Source: Akkermansiaceae bacterium UBA5020 (GTDB taxonomy: Bacteria; Verrucomicrobiota; Verrucomicrobiia; Verrucomicrobiales; DEV007). Taken from it: a stretch of 64,000 nucleotides of DNA. The DNA lies in assembly GCA_002396885.1 (NCBI GenBank), contig DGXY01000019.1, forward strand, positions 59,649-123,648. The letters are read 5' to 3'. The notes beneath the pieces were generated by a model. The model was given only the letters and a program-made list of their open reading frames with translations, was not told the DNA's origin and searched no databases. Below are positions 34,406 through 43,194 of the stretch, piece by piece. A program made the translations under genes and the position numbers. How positions within the stretch are numbered: position 1 is the stretch's first letter; each line of letters starts with the position of its first letter.

Positions 34406-36493
34406 ATGCCCCTGTTCCTCTTCGCCATTTTCCTGAGCGCCTTCCTGCTCTTTCAGGTGCAACCGGTCATCGCGCGCTACATTCTTCCTTGGTATGGTGG
34501 CAGCCCGGGAGTATGGACGACCTGCCTCCTCTTTTTCCAAGTCGGTTTGCTCGGCGGCTATGCTTACGCGCACGTTCTCGTCACCTTTCTCCGGGAAAAG
34601 CGGCGGCCCCAGGTGGCTCTCCATCTTTCGCTGCTTGCGCTCGCCTTCCTCCTCCTCCCGATCACGCCGGATCCGCAATGGAAGCCGGACGGCACCGAGG
34701 CCAATCCGCTTTTCGGGATCGTGCGACTGCTTGCCTTGACCGTAGGCGTTCCCTATCTCCTCCTCTCGGCCTCGGGACCGCTCCTCCAGCATTGGTTTGC
34801 CGAAACGCATCCTGGACGCTCACCCTACCGGCTCTACGCGATCTCGAATCTCGGCAGTCTCCTCGGGCTGCTCACCTACCCATTTCTCTTCGAACCGCTC
34901 CTCAATGTCGGTGAACAGACGCGACTCTGGTCTTGGGGATTCGTCGCCTACGGACTGCTCGCGATCGGCGCCGGCATTCTTTACCTGCGCCGCAGCGCGG
35001 GCGGCGAGGCATCCGGAGACAGTGAGAGCGTCACGCAGCGCCCGAGCCCCATCAACGTCTTTCTCTGGATCGCCTTTAGCGCCTGCGGATCGATGCTGCT
35101 CCTCTCCCTCACGAGCCAGATGTGCCAGGACGTGGCCGTCGTTCCCTTTCTCTGGGTGCTACCGCTCTCGCTCTACCTGTTGACCTTCATCATTGCCTTC
35201 GACCACGCGCGCTGGTATCACCGCGCCCTCGCGATCCCCCTCGCCGCCGTCGGCGTCGGCATGACGATCTGGCTGATGAACCGCCAATATGCTTCGACCG
35301 AATGGCCGCTCCTCTGGCAGATCGTGATCTATTGCAGCACGATCTTTTTCACCTGCCTCGTCTGCCACGGCGAAGTCGTCCGGATGAAACCGCCGGTGCG
35401 CCACCTCACCGCTTTCTATCTCTGCATCTCACTGGGCGGTGCGATCGGTGGGAGTTTTGTCAGTCTCGCGGCCCCGCGGCTTTTCACCGGCTATTGGGAA
35501 CTGCACCTCGCCTTCGTGCTCCTCTCGATCCTGACAAGCTACCAACTCTGGCGCCAGTTCGCGCCGCAGCGCCGTTACGCAATCCTCATCCCGGGCACGG
35601 TCTTCGGGCTCATCGCGATCGGCACGATGGGATTTTTTCTGCAGAAACACATCGACGAAAGCCGCACCCAAGCGATCGCGGTGAAACGCGGTTTCTACGG
35701 CGTGCTCAAGGTCGAAGAAGTCGGGGCCGGCACCGACGGGGCCTTCCGCACTCTGCACCACGGCCGCATCAGCCACGGACGACAGTATTTCTCGAGCGAA
35801 GACCGGGACCTCGCCACGACCTATTACGGTCTCGAGAGCGGCGTCGGCGCGGTCTTTGCCTGTCTCCCACAGCGCAACGAACTGCCCGTCGCGCCGATCC
35901 ACGTCGGCGTGGTCGGTCTCGGCGTCGGCACGATCGCGACCTATGCCGGGACCGGCGACCGCTTTCGCCTTTACGAGATCAATCCTCAGGTCGAGGAACT
36001 CGCGCGCTCGCACTTCACCTTCCTCGGTGATTGCGCCGGGGAGGAAGAGGTCGTGCTTGGCGATGCCCGGGTCTCGCTCGAACGCGAACTGGCCGCGGGC
36101 GAATCCCAGCAATTCGACGCGCTCTTTGTCGATGCCTTCAGCGGTGACTCGATCCCGATCCACCTGCTCACGCGCGAGTCCTTCGATCTCTACTTCAAAC
36201 ACCTCAAGCCCGACGGAGTCCTCGCCATCCACGTGACCAATCTCCACCTCGATCTCGCGGATCCGGTGCGCAATCTCGCCAAGGAATTCGGCTACGGGGC
36301 CTATCGCTGTGATCACAGCCCAGAGGACACCGAATACGAATCCTACTACTCCGATTGGATTCTCATCACCAAGAGTGAAGCCTTCATCGCAGCGCTGAAA
36401 TCGGCGGAACGCATCACCCCGTGGGATCATGAAGAGGCCAAGCCCATTCTCTGGACCGACGACTACAGCAATCTCTTCGAAGTCGCCTTCTGA
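34406..36493 (+). CDS. Membrane protein fused to a spermidine-synthase-like domain
   Basis: A 695-residue protein: about ten to twelve membrane helices in the first 430 residues (LFLFAIFLSAFLLFQVQPVI, and so on), then a spermidine-synthase-like Rossmann domain (about 440-690). This has the nucleotide-binding segment VGVVGLGVGTIATYA, the acidic end RLYEINPQVEELA, and VDAFSGDSIPIHLLTRESF in place of the usual catalytic region. Such fused proteins are common in environmental bacteria and lack known polyamine activity. Start is taken as ATG 34406 at the first helix; a TTG at 34358 overlaps the gpsA stop. It is on the same strand as plsY-gpsA, possibly in one operon. Function unknown. Confidence 0.82.
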   Translation: MPLFLFAIFLSAFLLFQVQPVIARYILPWYGGSPGVWTTCLLFFQVGLLGGYAYAHVLVTFLREKRRPQVALHLSLLALAFLLLPITPDPQWKPDGTEANPLFGIVRLLALTVGVPYLLLSASGPLLQHWFAETHPGRSPYRLYAISNLGSLLGLLTYPFLFEPLLNVGEQTRLWSWGFVAYGLLAIGAGILYLRRSAGGEASGDSESVTQRPSPINVFLWIAFSACGSMLLLSLTSQMCQDVAVVPFLWVLPLSLYLLTFIIAFDHARWYHRALAIPLAAVGVGMTIWLMNRQYASTEWPLLWQIVIYCSTIFFTCLVCHGEVVRMKPPVRHLTAFYLCISLGGAIGGSFVSLAAPRLFTGYWELHLAFVLLSILTSYQLWRQFAPQRRYAILIPGTVFGLIAIGTMGFFLQKHIDESRTQAIAVKRGFYGVLKVEEVGAGTDGAFRTLHHGRISHGRQYFSSEDRDLATTYYGLESGVGAVFACLPQRNELPVAPIHVGVVGLGVGTIATYAGTGDRFRLYEINPQVEELARSHFTFLGDCAGEEEVVLGDARVSLERELAAGESQQFDALFVDAFSGDSIPIHLLTRESFDLYFKHLKPDGVLAIHVTNLHLDLADPVRNLAKEFGYGAYRCDHSPEDTEYESYYSDWILITKSEAFIAALKSAERITPWDHEEAKPILWTDDYSNLFEVAF

Positions 36494-36501
36494 AACGCCG
36501 C

Positions 36502-37278
36502 TCAGGTCGCGTAGGGCCAATGGGTCTTCGTCCAGAGGCCGCCATCGACGTAGATCGTCTGCCCGGTGATAAAATCAGCCTCGTCGCTCGCGAGATGCAC
36601 GACCATGCGGGCGATGTCGAGCGGATAGCCGATCCGTCCCATTGGGGTCAAGGGAGACCAGGTGCCGGAGTAGTCGTCGGACTCTTCCTTCGTCCGCTCA
36701 ATCTCGATCGCACCAGGAGCGACGCAGTTCACGCGGATCCCGTAGCGTCCTAGTTCGCAAGCGCTGACTCGGGTGAGCTGCTCGAGCCCACCTTTCGACG
36801 CGCAATAGTCAACGAGATTCAGGAAGGGTTGTTTGTTCGCTCCTGATCCGATGTTGATGATCGATCCACCCCGGCCCCCGTCGCGCATACGGATCGCGGC
36901 AGCCTGAGTGCAGAGAAAGCTGCCTTTCAGATTCGTCTTGATCGTTTTGTCCCAATCGGCCTCGCTCAGTTCGAGGAGAGGAGCCCAGGTCTGGCGTCCC
37001 GCGTTGTTGACGAGACAGTCGATCTGCCCCAGTCCGGTCGCGACCGCCTCGATCATGGCGTCGACATCGGCTTTTGTCCCGACATCACCCGGCACGATGA
37101 GGCAACGGACGCCTTTCGACTCGATCACGTCTCGCGTTTCCTCGGCCCCGGCGAGATCGCTGTGGTAGTTCACCGCGACATCCCACCCGGCCTCGGCCAG
37201 CCCGTAAGCGATACCCCGACCGACTCCCTTGCTCGCTCCGGTGACGAGGGCCACTTTTGACGTTTTTGCTTCACTCAT
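36502..37278 (-). CDS. SDR-family NAD(P)-dependent oxidoreductase
   Basis: A 258-residue classical short-chain dehydrogenase. Cofactor loop TGASKGVGRGIA (about 13-24), NNAG motif VNNAGRQ, catalytic Ser in NIGSGA, and an intact YxxxK (YCASKGGLEQL). The end TGQTIYVDGGLW is typical of sugar or 3-oxoacyl-type reductases such as glucose 1-dehydrogenase homologues. The ATG at 37278 is chosen over the TTG at 37287. It lies convergent with the spermidine-synthase-like gene and divergent from the DUF1592 gene. Substrate unknown. Confidence 0.92.
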   Translation of the reverse strand: MSEAKTSKVALVTGASKGVGRGIAYGLAEAGWDVAVNYHSDLAGAEETRDVIESKGVRCLIVPGDVGTKADVDAMIEAVATGLGQIDCLVNNAGRQTWAPLLELSEADWDKTIKTNLKGSFLCTQAAAIRMRDGGRGGSIINIGSGANKQPFLNLVDYCASKGGLEQLTRVSACELGRYGIRVNCVAPGAIEIERTKEESDDYSGTWSPLTPMGRIGYPLDIARMVVHLASDEADFITGQTIYVDGGLWTKTHWPYAT

Positions 37279-37426
37279 GTGCCGCAATGGAGCGAAAAAG
37301 CGCGTCTCGTCAAAAGCGATTCACGGCTCGCTCTTCCCATCAACACGGAGAGAAAAAGATCGAAACTCCGTCGGTTTTTTGCGAGCCTCCCGGCAAGCAC
37401 CGAAAACCTGTCAACGCCACCTCACC

Positions 37427-39844
37427 GTGCGCTCCGCCATCGTCGCCCTGATCCTCCTCTTTTCGACCTGTCGCCCGGTCGAGGCCACCGATTTTTCCGA
37501 AAAGCTCGTGCCCTTTTTCGACACGCATTGCTACGAGTGCCACGATGATTCGGTGAAGAAGGGTGGACTCGATCTCGATGCGCTCTCGCACGACCTTTCC
37601 GACGAGGCGGTGATGGCGAAGTGGGTGCAGCTCTACGACCGCGTTGCCAACGGGGAGATGCCACCGCGCGACCGTGAGGCCCCCGGCGAAGGGGAAAAGC
37701 GGATCTTCCGCGACGAGCTCGGCCCCGTCCTCTCCGCCGCCCACCGGAATCAGAAGGGCACCGTCCTACGACGTCTCAACCGCCGGGAATACGAAAACAC
37801 TCTCAATGACCTCCTCGGCATCCATCTCGACGCCGCCGCCCTCCTTCCCGAGGACGGACGATCAGGCGAGTTCGACACCGTCGGTGAAGCGCTCGGGATC
37901 TCGGCCTCGCAGTTGAAAATCTACCTCGACCTCGCGACCTCCGCGATCGATCTCGCCATCGCCAGGACCACCGCGGCTCCGACGCCGGTGAAAACCACTG
38001 CGACCTACGCCGAGACCCAGGGCGCCGACAAATTCATCGGCGATGCCTGGCACCGAGCCTCTGATGGAGCGGTCGTCTTTTTCCGCGAACTCGGCTACCC
38101 GACCGGGATGCTGCGCGAAGCGAATGCCAAAGAGTCCGGACTCCATCGCATCCGCGTCACCGGTTATGCCTATCAAAGCGACCAACCCGTGATCTTCTCC
38201 GTCGGCGGCACCACCTTCGCCCGTGCCGCCGGTCGCCCCAACTACGGATACTTTTCCCTCGCACCCGGCAAGCCGCAGACCGTCGAACTGACGACCTGGA
38301 TCGACAAAAATTACATGGTCGAGATCACGACTCAGGGACTCCACGACCCCGAATACCTCATCAAGAAAAGCGGGATCGCGAATTACGAGGGGCCCGGACT
38401 CGCGATCACCTCGGTCGAGATCGAAGGTCCGATCATGGAGGAGTTTCCGACACGAGGTCACCGCCTCATTTTCGATGGACTCGAACGCCGCGAGATCGAG
38501 CCGCGGAATCCAGAGGACAAAAAAAAGACCTACTACAAGCCGAAGTTCGAAATCGTTTCGGCGAATCCCACGACCGATGTCATTCCGGTCCTGAAACGCT
38601 TTGCCACTGCCGCCTTCCGTCGTCCCTCGACTGAGGAGGACATCGCTCCCTACCTCATCCTTTTTCAGGGCGAAATGACGGGTGGAGCGGATATCGAGAG
38701 CGCGCTCGAAACCGCGCTTGCGGCGATGCTCTGCTCGCCTGATTTCCTCTACCTGAGAGAACCCGAAGGCCGGCTCGACGACCACGCCCTCGCCTCACGC
38801 CTCTCCTACTTCCTGACACGCACCGCACCTGATGCGGACCTTGTCGCCGCGGCCGGGGAAGACCTCTTGTCAAAAGATCCCGCCGCCCTGCGCCGCCATG
38901 CCGGCCGCCTCCTCGAATCGGCGGCCTCTGACCGCTTCATCACCGACTTCACCGATTCCTGGCTCGACCTGCGCAGCATCGAGTTCACCAATCCCGACGA
39001 GCAGCTCTTCCCCGAATTCGACCGCTACCTGCAGGATTCCATGGTCGCCGAGACACGGGCCTATTTCCGCGAACTTCTGGAAGAGAATCTCGACGCTTCG
39101 CATCTCGTGAAGTCGGACTTCGCGATGTTGAACCGTCGCCTCGCTGACCACTACGGGATCGATGGCGTCACCTCGCCCTTCGTCATCCGCACGGCCCTGC
39201 CCGATACCTCGGTGCGCGGCGGTTTCATGACCCAGGCCAGTGTTCTCAAGGTCTCCGCCAACGGCACGAACACCTCGCCCGTCCTGCGCGGCGTCTGGAT
39301 CAACGAACGCATCCTCGGCAAACATCCTGCTCCACCACCACCCGGTATCCCCGGCGTCGAACCCGACATCCGCGGAGCCACGACCCTTCGCGAACTCCTC
39401 GCGAAACACCGCGATTCCGAGAGCTGCCAATCGTGCCACGAGATGATCGATCCGCCCGGTTTCGCCCTCGAGATCTTCGATCCTATCGGAGGGTGGCGCG
39501 AGACCTTCCGCAGTCTCGGCGAAGGCGAGAAGCCGGCCCAGCTCCATGCCGGATCCAAGCGTATCCAATGGCGTATCGGTCCGCCCGTCGACGCGAGCGG
39601 ACAGCTGCAGGATGGGCGCACCTTCGCCGACTACAATGCCTTCCGCGATCTCATCGCGCAGGATCAGGCGCTTCTCGCGAAGGCCTTCGTCACCAAACTC
39701 CTCACCTTCGCGACCGGACGCGAGATGGGATTCTCCGACCGTCCCGAGATCAACCAAATCGTCGCGCAAGCCGGCGAGACCGGCTACGGCTTCCGCGATC
39801 TCTTGTTGCTCGCCGTGTCCTCGGAGATTTTCCGGAACAAATGA
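37427..39844 (+). CDS. DUF1592/DUF1588-type multidomain cytochrome, second copy
   Basis: An 805-residue exported protein. The start is set at GTG 37427, directly before a signal peptide (IVALILLFSTCRPVEA); the longer frame upstream is not family-like. Order: c-type heme motif CYECH (35-39), DUF1587 (LRRLNRREYENTLNDLLGI), a beta-rich carbohydrate-binding-like insert, DUF1595 (FATAAFRRPSTEEDI), DUF1592 (MLCSPDFLYLREPEG), DUF1588 (TSPVLRGVWINERILG with a second CxxCH, CQSCH) and DUF1585 (KLLTFATGREMGFSD). It is the typical planctomycete-type full set and, unlike the copy at 13477, has no PA14 domain. The DUF1552 partner begins after 165 bases that hold a hairpin and a hexamer repeat. Confidence 0.91.
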   Translation: MRSAIVALILLFSTCRPVEATDFSEKLVPFFDTHCYECHDDSVKKGGLDLDALSHDLSDEAVMAKWVQLYDRVANGEMPPRDREAPGEGEKRIFRDELGPVLSAAHRNQKGTVLRRLNRREYENTLNDLLGIHLDAAALLPEDGRSGEFDTVGEALGISASQLKIYLDLATSAIDLAIARTTAAPTPVKTTATYAETQGADKFIGDAWHRASDGAVVFFRELGYPTGMLREANAKESGLHRIRVTGYAYQSDQPVIFSVGGTTFARAAGRPNYGYFSLAPGKPQTVELTTWIDKNYMVEITTQGLHDPEYLIKKSGIANYEGPGLAITSVEIEGPIMEEFPTRGHRLIFDGLERREIEPRNPEDKKKTYYKPKFEIVSANPTTDVIPVLKRFATAAFRRPSTEEDIAPYLILFQGEMTGGADIESALETALAAMLCSPDFLYLREPEGRLDDHALASRLSYFLTRTAPDADLVAAAGEDLLSKDPAALRRHAGRLLESAASDRFITDFTDSWLDLRSIEFTNPDEQLFPEFDRYLQDSMVAETRAYFRELLEENLDASHLVKSDFAMLNRRLADHYGIDGVTSPFVIRTALPDTSVRGGFMTQASVLKVSANGTNTSPVLRGVWINERILGKHPAPPPPGIPGVEPDIRGATTLRELLAKHRDSESCQSCHEMIDPPGFALEIFDPIGGWRETFRSLGEGEKPAQLHAGSKRIQWRIGPPVDASGQLQDGRTFADYNAFRDLIAQDQALLAKAFVTKLLTFATGREMGFSDRPEINQIVAQAGETGYGFRDLLLLAVSSEIFRNK

Positions 39845-39873
39845 ACCCTTTCTCTTTTTCGAACTTCCATCCC

Positions 39874-39892
39874 AAGCGGCGCAACGCCGCTT
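39874..39892. repeat. Short palindromic element, AAGCGGCG family, copy 1
   Basis: Perfect 8-bp hairpin AAGCGGCG / CGCCGCTT with loop CAA, followed by pyrimidine-rich TCTGCTTTCC. Almost the same element occurs at 45493-45511. It stands 30 bases after the DUF1592 stop and could weaken readthrough to the next gene. Confidence 0.7.
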
Positions 39893-39961
39893 CTGCTTTC
39901 CTCTTACTCCTACTCTTACCTCCTACTCATACTCAAAACCGAATCACCAAGGACACCGCCG

Positions 39962-40000
39962 GAGTATGAGTATGAGTATGAGTATGAGTATGAGTATGAG
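39962..40000 (+). repeat. Hexanucleotide microsatellite (GAGTAT), 6.5 units
   Basis: Six perfect GAGTAT units plus GAG, ending 10 bases before the ATG of the DUF1552 gene. It supplies six in-frame ATG codons and the only purine-rich stretch near the ribosome-binding position. Upstream (39903-39940) lies a CTACTC/CATACTC-rich run that is partly complementary to it. Confidence 0.92.
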
Positions 40001-40013
40001 ATTTTTGCCATGA
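39966..40013 (+). CDS. Possible 15-residue Met-Ser leader peptide overlapping the DUF1552 start
   Basis: Reading from the first ATG in the hexamer repeat gives MSMSMSMSMSMRFLP and a TGA that overlaps the DUF1552 start codon as ATGA (40010-40013). The ATGA overlap is what one expects of translational coupling. Each hexamer adds one Met-Ser pair without changing the frame. There is no Shine-Dalgarno outside the repeat, so translation is speculative. Confidence 0.3.
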   Translation: MSMSMSMSMSMRFLP

Positions 40014-41305
40014 AAACACCCCATCTCTCCACCCGGAAAACCCTCAGTCGCCGGCATTTTCTGCGAGGAGTCGGCAGCGCGATGCTCGGACTGCCGTTCC
40101 TGGAGGCGATGACACCCACCTTCTCACGGGCCACCTCGACCGTGTCGCCGAAACGCTTCGTCGCAATGTGCGCGACCCTCGGATTTCATGGTCCCCATCT
40201 CTTCCCGACCCAAGGGGGTCTGGACTACGAACTCACGCCCTATCTTTCGAAGCTGAAGGATCACCGCCGCGATTTCACCCTCTTCTCCGGACTCTCCCAT
40301 CCCGAGCAACAGGGCAACAACGGCCACGCCTCCGAGATGACCTGGCTCACCTCGGCGCGGCGTCCCGGGCTCGCCGGATTCAAGAACAGCATCTCTCTCG
40401 ATCAGGTCATCGCCGATGCCATCGGTAGCGCGACCCGTCATCCCTTCCTCGCCCTTTCCACCAACGGGCGTTCGATGTCCTGGACAGCGAACGGCGTCGA
40501 GCTCCCCGGCGAGACTTCACCGGCGAAGTTGTTCAAGGCGCTCTTCATCCACGGCACCGAAGCTGAAGTCGCCGCCGAGATGAAGAATTTCCAGCGCGGC
40601 CGCAGCATCCTCGACACCGTTCTCGGCGAAGCAAAGGGTCTCGAGCGTCAACTCGGCGCCCGCGACAAGGAGAAGCTCGGCGAATACCTCGCCTCCGTCC
40701 GCGACCTCGAAGAGCGACTCCAGGAATCGGAGGGCTGGGTGCAAAAACCCAAACCCCAGGTGGCCTCCGAACTACCCAAGGACGTGCAGGAAAAAAACGA
40801 CGCCATCGCCAAACAGCGGCTCATGAATGACATGATCGTCCTCGCCCTGCAGACCGACTCGACCCGGACGATCACCTTCCAGCTCGCCGGGATGAACGCC
40901 GTCCCGACCATTCCCGGCGTGAAGAACGACTGGCATAACCTCTCTCACCACGGCAAGGACCCGGCGAAGATCGACGAGCTCAAGATCATCGAGGAGGCCG
41001 AGTTCGACGTCTTCGCCGAATTCCTGACAAAACTTAAATCCGTCTCCGAAAACGGGAAGTCGCTCCTCGACCACACCGCCGTGCTCTACGGCTCGAACCT
41101 CGGCAACGCGAGCAGCCACGACTGGCGCAACCTGCCCGTCCTCGTCGCGGGAGGCGGCTTCAAGCATCAGGGCTACGTCGCCCACGACGAGAAAGACAAC
41201 ACCCCCTTCGCCAACCTCTTCGTTCCCCTCGCCCAGCGCATGGGCGTGGAGATCGATCAATTCGGCAGCAGCACCGCGGCAGGCGTGAAGGGGCTGGAGG
41301 CGTGA
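40010..41305 (+). CDS. Tat-exported DUF1552 protein, second copy
   Basis: A 431-residue protein with a twin-arginine signal, TLSRRHFLRGVGSAMLGLPF (about 11-30). DUF1552 marks: CATLGFHGPHLFPTQGG, FSGLSHPEQQGNNGHA, TIPGVKNDWHNLSHHGKD and AVLYGSNLGNASSHDW with the C-terminal LVAGGGFKHQGYV. It is the partner of the DUF1592 protein upstream, as in the pair at 13477-17185; sequence similarity between the two DUF1552 proteins is only moderate, so they are not a recent duplication. The start at 40010 sits right behind the (GAGTAT) repeat. Function unknown; exported. Confidence 0.92.
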   Translation: MKTPHLSTRKTLSRRHFLRGVGSAMLGLPFLEAMTPTFSRATSTVSPKRFVAMCATLGFHGPHLFPTQGGLDYELTPYLSKLKDHRRDFTLFSGLSHPEQQGNNGHASEMTWLTSARRPGLAGFKNSISLDQVIADAIGSATRHPFLALSTNGRSMSWTANGVELPGETSPAKLFKALFIHGTEAEVAAEMKNFQRGRSILDTVLGEAKGLERQLGARDKEKLGEYLASVRDLEERLQESEGWVQKPKPQVASELPKDVQEKNDAIAKQRLMNDMIVLALQTDSTRTITFQLAGMNAVPTIPGVKNDWHNLSHHGKDPAKIDELKIIEEAEFDVFAEFLTKLKSVSENGKSLLDHTAVLYGSNLGNASSHDWRNLPVLVAGGGFKHQGYVAHDEKDNTPFANLFVPLAQRMGVEIDQFGSSTAAGVKGLEA

Positions 41306-41488
41306 ATTTTTGTTCGAAGCCCTCCTCTCCCAATTGGTTCCGGGAAAGCAAATCGACATCCCCTGGACCGAACTCCTGACAGGAGTCGGATTGCCTCACA
41401 GCAGCAAACGACTCGTCTCGGCTGCCCGGGTTTGTCCCTGATCGAAGAAGCGGCCCAGGTCTTTACCGTTGAACCAGAAGTGGCCCCA

Positions 41489-42139
41489 TCACGCGACCAC
41501 CAGCACCCCGAGAATCACCGCGATGACATGACAGAGGCTCCCGGCCATCACGAAGAGGTGCCAGATGAAATGGCCGTAGCGCAGTTTTGGCTTCAGATAA
41601 AAGTAGACGCCGCCGGTGTAGCAAAGGCCGCCCGCAACGAGCCAGACCATCCCCACCGTGTTGACCGATTCGATGAGCGGTTTGATCGCGATGCAGATCA
41701 TCCAGCCCATGAGGATGTAGAGCGCCGTGCCCAGTTTGTTGAAGCGCGGGAGCAGGATGGTCTTCAGCACCACCCCGCCGAGGGCGAGACCCCAGACCGC
41801 GGCGAGGAGAGACCAGCCCCAGGGCCCACGCAGATTCACGAGGAGCCAGGGCGTGTAGCTGCCGGCGATGAGCACGAAGATGAGGGCGTGGTCGAGGATC
41901 TGGAAGAGGCGTTTCTTCCCGTGCGAGGTCACGTAGTGGTAAAAGGCCGAGGCTCCGTAGAGGAGGACGAGACTGCCACCAAAGACCGAAACACCGGCGA
42001 CGTGCCAGGCCGAGAGCGGCAGGGCGAGGCGCACCATGATCGCGAAACCTACGAGACTGAGCACCGCGCCGATCGCATGGCTGATCGTATTGGCCACTTC
42101 CTCGGCGTGGCTTTCGCAAAGAACACTGCGTTCTTTCAT
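41489..42139 (-). CDS. Hemolysin III/PAQR family membrane protein (YqfA-like)
   Basis: A 216-residue seven-helix membrane protein of the progestin/adiponectin receptor-like (PAQR, hemolysin III) family. Marks: ESHAEEVANTISHAIGAVLS at the N-terminus, GASAFYHYVTS with the conserved Ser and His, LDHALIFVLIAGSYTPW, and C-terminal HFIWHLFVMAGSLCHVIAV. The conserved His residues (H in YHY, LDH, WHLF, CH) can bind zinc, as in related alkaline-ceramidase-like hydrolases. The ATG at 42139 is chosen because homology starts there; the longer frame up to 42286 overlaps argF. It is downstream of the arg operon on the same strand, with a 124-base gap. Role unknown. Confidence 0.9.
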   Translation of the reverse strand: MKERSVLCESHAEEVANTISHAIGAVLSLVGFAIMVRLALPLSAWHVAGVSVFGGSLVLLYGASAFYHYVTSHGKKRLFQILDHALIFVLIAGSYTPWLLVNLRGPWGWSLLAAVWGLALGGVVLKTILLPRFNKLGTALYILMGWMICIAIKPLIESVNTVGMVWLVAGGLCYTGGVYFYLKPKLRYGHFIWHLFVMAGSLCHVIAVILGVLVVA

Positions 42140-42263
42140 GATTCCATCATCGCAGGAATCCGGGGATTGGCGAAGGAAAAGATCGCGGGAGGGAATGCGG
42201 TTTCGTTCAGGCAAAGCAGTCCCTCGCTTTTTGCGCGAACGTCGCATCGAAACACCCCGCCTC

Positions 42264-43172
42264 TCAACGCTCCCGTGCCAGCGCAATCAGGATCGCCTTT
42301 TGGGCATGAAGCCGGTTCTCGGCCTGCTGGAAGATTTCGTCGGCGCGCTCTTCGAAGAGCGTCCCGCAGATTTCCTTGTCGCGGTAGGCGGGCAGGCAGT
42401 GTTGCACGATCGCTCCGGGGTTGGCCAGTTTCACGAGACCGCCGTGGATCCGGAAGGGATCGAGGATCCGCAAACGCTCTTGCGCTTCGGCCTCGCGGCC
42501 CATGCTCACCCAGGTGTCAGTGTAAAGGACGTCGGCTCCGCGGGCAGCGGCTTCGACATCCTCAGTCAAGGTCACAGGCGCCTCTCCGAGGCGGGCCATG
42601 AAAGCGTCGTCAGGCTGGAAGGCTTTTGGTGCGGCGATGACAAGCTCGAAACCAAGCCGCTTCGCCGCCCAGGCCCACGATCGCCCCATGTTGCAATCGC
42701 CGTCGCCGAAGAAGGCGACTTTCTTGCCTTCCCACCCCCCGAGCCGCTCGCGGATCGTGAGGAGGTCGGCGAGGATCTGGCAGGGATGCTCCTCATCGGT
42801 GAGGGCGTTGATCGTGGGGATCTTCCCATAATCGGCGAAATCGACGACGTCCTGCTGCGCGTAGGTGCGGATGATCGCTCCATGGACCATCCGGCCGAGG
42901 ACGCGGGCGGTGTCCTTGATCGGCTCGCCGCGGCCGAGCTGGATGTCATTCGCGTTGAGGAAAAGCGGACGGGCCCCGAGTTCGGTGAGGCCGACCTCGA
43001 AACTTACGCGCGTGCGCGTCGACGACTTCGTGAAAATCATCGCCCACGTCTCACCCTTGAGTTCCGTGGTGATGGATCCGCGCGAGCGCTGCTCCTTGAG
43101 GACGAGCGCGTGGTCGACGAGGGCGGAAATCTCACCAGCGGTGAGAGGCTCGATGCCGAGGAGATGTTTCAT
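42264..43172 (-). CDS. argF: Ornithine carbamoyltransferase
   Basis: A 302-residue enzyme that makes citrulline from ornithine and carbamoyl phosphate. The carbamoyl-phosphate-binding motif is KSSTRTRVSFE; then EEHPCQILAD and the HCLPAYR motif with the catalytic Cys near the C-terminus. Length fits. The ATG at 43172 (MKHLLGIEPL) lies 22 bases after the argD stop; it is the last gene of the argC-J-B-D-F operon. argG and argH are not in this window. Confidence 0.95.
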   Translation of the reverse strand: MKHLLGIEPLTAGEISALVDHALVLKEQRSRGSITTELKGETWAMIFTKSSTRTRVSFEVGLTELGARPLFLNANDIQLGRGEPIKDTARVLGRMVHGAIIRTYAQQDVVDFADYGKIPTINALTDEEHPCQILADLLTIRERLGGWEGKKVAFFGDGDCNMGRSWAWAAKRLGFELVIAAPKAFQPDDAFMARLGEAPVTLTEDVEAAARGADVLYTDTWVSMGREAEAQERLRILDPFRIHGGLVKLANPGAIVQHCLPAYRDKEICGTLFEERADEIFQQAENRLHAQKAILIALARER

Positions 43173-43194
43173 GGCAGGAATCAACAGGGTTCGA

